The notes under the pieces are model-generated. The model was not told the origin of the DNA, searched no databases, and was given only the letters and a program-made list of their open reading frames with translations. A DNA stretch of 64,000 bases, taken from positions 6,313 to 70,312 of the forward strand of contig JAGHZR010000025.1 of NCBI GenBank assembly GCA_017745295.1, read 5' to 3'. The DNA comes from Novosphingobium sp. GTDB taxonomy: Bacteria > Pseudomonadota > Alphaproteobacteria > Sphingomonadales > Sphingomonadaceae. Made by a program: the position numbers and the translations under genes. This document shows, one piece after another, positions 62,503-64,000 of the stretch (its first letter is position 1; every line of letters starts with the position of its first letter).

Positions 62503-64000
62503 ATGAAACGCGTCCGAATCCTCGTCTTCAACGCCGCACTTGGCGTCCTCGACTACCGCGTCCCCGAGGGCATGGCGATAGAATTCGGCGCCGTAGTGAT
62601 TGCACCGCTCGGCCCCCGGCAAGTGCTGGGAATCGTCTGGGAACCCGATCGCCTGAGCACCCAAGAGGTGCCGGAATCGAAGCTGCGCCCGCTGCTCGAA
62701 GTGCTGCCCGTACCGCCCCTGCCCGAGCGCCTGCGGCGCCTGATCGAATGGACCGCCGACTATTACTGCGCCTCGCTGTCCTCGGTGGCGCGCATGGCGC
62801 TGGGTAGCATGGCAGCGCTGCGCGGCGGCGGCACGACCACCGAGTACCGCCTGACCGGACAGGAACCCGCGCGCCTCACCCCGCAGCGCGCCGCCGCGCT
62901 CGACGCGCTCCAGGGCGAGCAGGCCTCGATCAAGGAACTGGCCGAACTGGCCTCGGTCTCGGAAGGCGTGCTGCGCGGCATGGTCGGCACCGGACTTCTG
63001 GAGCCGGTCGTGGTCGATCTCGACCGCCGCTATCCCCCTGCCCGCCCCGAACACGCCCAGCCCACGCTCTCCGAAGGCCAGCAGGCCGCCGCCGACATGT
63101 TCGTCGAGGCCGTGAAGGCCCACAAGTTCGCGCCTTTCCTGCTCGACGGCGTGACCGGCTCAGGCAAGACCGAGACTTACTTCGAAGCGGTAGCCGAAGC
63201 CCTGCGGCTGGGGCGGCAGGTCCTCGTGCTGCTACCCGAGATCGCGCTCACAGAGAACTTCCTGCGCCGTTTCGAGCATCGCTTCGGCGTACCGCCTATC
63301 CTCTGGCACTCCTCGCTCAAGTCCAGCGAGCGTCGCCGTGCCTGGCGCGCGATCGGGGCGGGCGAGGCGCAAGTGGTGGTCGGCGCCCGCTCGGCGCTGT
63401 TCCTGCCTTACGCAAGCCTCGGCCTGATCGTCGTCGACGAGGCCCACGAAATCTCGTTCAAGCAGGACGACGGTGTGCGCTACAATGCCCGCGACGTGGC
63501 GGTGATGCGCGCCAAGTTCGAGGCGATCCCGGTCGTGCTGGCGAGCGCCACCCCGGCGCTGGAATCGATGCAGCTGGCCGAGGCCGGGGTCTATCGCAAG
63601 ATCGACCTGCCCTCCCGCTTCGGCGGCGCGCAATTGCCGGACATTAAGATCCTCGATTTGCGACAGGAAGCGCCGGAGCGCGGCAAGTGGCTCGCCCCGC
63701 GCCTCGTCGAGGAGATGAAGGCACGGCTGGCGCGCGGCGAACAGTCATTGCTGTTCCTCAACCGCCGTGGCTATGCGCCGCTGACGCTCTGCCGTCACTG
63801 CGGCTACCGCTTCCAGTGCCCGAACTGCACAGCCTGGCTGGTGGAACACCGCTTCTCTCAGCGGCTGGCCTGCCACCATTGCGGCCATGAGGTCCCGGTG
63901 CCGGATGCTTGCCCGGAGTGCGGCACCGGCGATTGCCTCGTCGCCTGCGGTCCCGGCGTCGAGCGCATTGCCGACGAAGTGGCGGAAATCCTGCCCGAAG
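62503..64000 (+). CDS. priA: Primosomal replication protein N' (PriA), N-terminal part
   Basis: At least 499 residues, running off the right edge. PriA restarts stalled replication forks as a superfamily 2 helicase. Order: 3'-DNA-binding domain (RVRILVFNAALGVLDYRVPEG), Walker A FLLDGVTGSGKTETYF, DEAH box LIVVDEAHEISFKQ, SATPALESMQ, and the paired zinc sites CRHCGYRFQCPNC and CHHCGH...CPECG. No ribosome-binding site is obvious before ATG 62503, but the DNA-binding domain begins there. The missing end is the C-terminal helicase half. Confidence 0.95.
   Translation, partial: MKRVRILVFNAALGVLDYRVPEGMAIEFGAVVIAPLGPRQVLGIVWEPDRLSTQEVPESKLRPLLEVLPVPPLPERLRRLIEWTADYYCASLSSVARMALGSMAALRGGGTTTEYRLTGQEPARLTPQRAAALDALQGEQASIKELAELASVSEGVLRGMVGTGLLEPVVVDLDRRYPPARPEHAQPTLSEGQQAAADMFVEAVKAHKFAPFLLDGVTGSGKTETYFEAVAEALRLGRQVLVLLPEIALTENFLRRFEHRFGVPPILWHSSLKSSERRRAWRAIGAGEAQVVVGARSALFLPYASLGLIVVDEAHEISFKQDDGVRYNARDVAVMRAKFEAIPVVLASATPALESMQLAEAGVYRKIDLPSRFGGAQLPDIKILDLRQEAPERGKWLAPRLVEEMKARLARGEQSLLFLNRRGYAPLTLCRHCGYRFQCPNCTAWLVEHRFSQRLACHHCGHEVPVPDACPECGTGDCLVACGPGVERIADEVAEILPE

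Overview
The window is GC-rich, densely packed chromosomal DNA of an alphaproteobacterium. It most likely comes from the order Sphingomonadales (Novosphingobium/Sphingobium-like). This is inferred from the gene order (rpmF-plsX-fabH-ihfA-merR, ispA-coaD-ppi-queA, rpiB-glyA-nrdR-trmJ), the class I lysyl-tRNA synthetase, the CobT-type cobaltochelatase subunit and several small proteins of the kind found in sphingomonads. No insertion sequence, prophage, CRISPR array, rRNA or tRNA gene was found. Both ends cut genes: the 3' end of rpoD on the left and the 5' part of priA on the right.

Layout. 1-8.3 kb: end of rpoD, a Kazal-like lipoprotein, a membrane M28 peptidase, then rpiB-glyA-small ORF-nrdR-trmJ and rpsD behind a strong leader hairpin, followed by tgt. 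8.3-14.7 kb (minus strand): DUF481 outer-membrane protein, a two-gene ABC exporter, queA, cyclophilin, coaD, ispA, xseB. 14.8-19.7 kb: purL, a 36-bp perfect inverted repeat, a DUF1345 membrane protein, then serB and miaA with overlapping divergent starts. 19.7-27.2 kb is the branched-chain amino-acid block: ilvB-ilvN-ilvC, three small envelope genes (YceI, I78 inhibitor, TMEM175-like), then leuA behind a 16-codon leucine-rich leader peptide. 27.3-32.4 kb: diguanylate cyclase, flavin oxidoreductase, lipobox methyltransferase, prfB, exported peroxiredoxin.

32.4-37.7 kb is the clearest accessory region. A minus-strand unit encodes a LuxE-like acyl-activating enzyme, a LuxC-like acyl-CoA reductase and a stand-alone lipoyl-domain protein. 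It is divergent from a TetR regulator and followed by a CitE/HpcH-type lyase. 37.8-50.6 kb: secreted M28 peptidase, GNAT, ettA, an RcnB-like Arg/Asn/Asp-repeat protein, a 2OG-Fe(II) oxygenase, DUF1003, lysS, a PadR-DUF2218 pair with its own operator, a DinG-like helicase and a SixA-like phosphatase. 50.6-54.3 kb: rpmF-plsX-fabH-ihfA-merR and a MAPEG protein. 54.3-56.4 kb: an MBL hydrolase and a compact genetic switch, in which an S24/LexA-like repressor faces a 62-residue HTH-like protein overlapping an unknown gene. The two -35 boxes overlap next to a 14-bp perfect palindrome. 56.4-64 kb: D-2-hydroxyacid dehydrogenase, cysS, cobT, a transaldolase, a DUF4197 lipoprotein and priA.

Most of the window is housekeeping. 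The three places that most deserve a second look are the S24/mini-HTH switch (55.05-56.40 kb), the LuxE-LuxC-lipoyl unit with its TetR operator (32.46-36.39 kb) and the leu leader (25.27-25.44 kb). All functional calls were made by reading motifs by eye; no database search was run.
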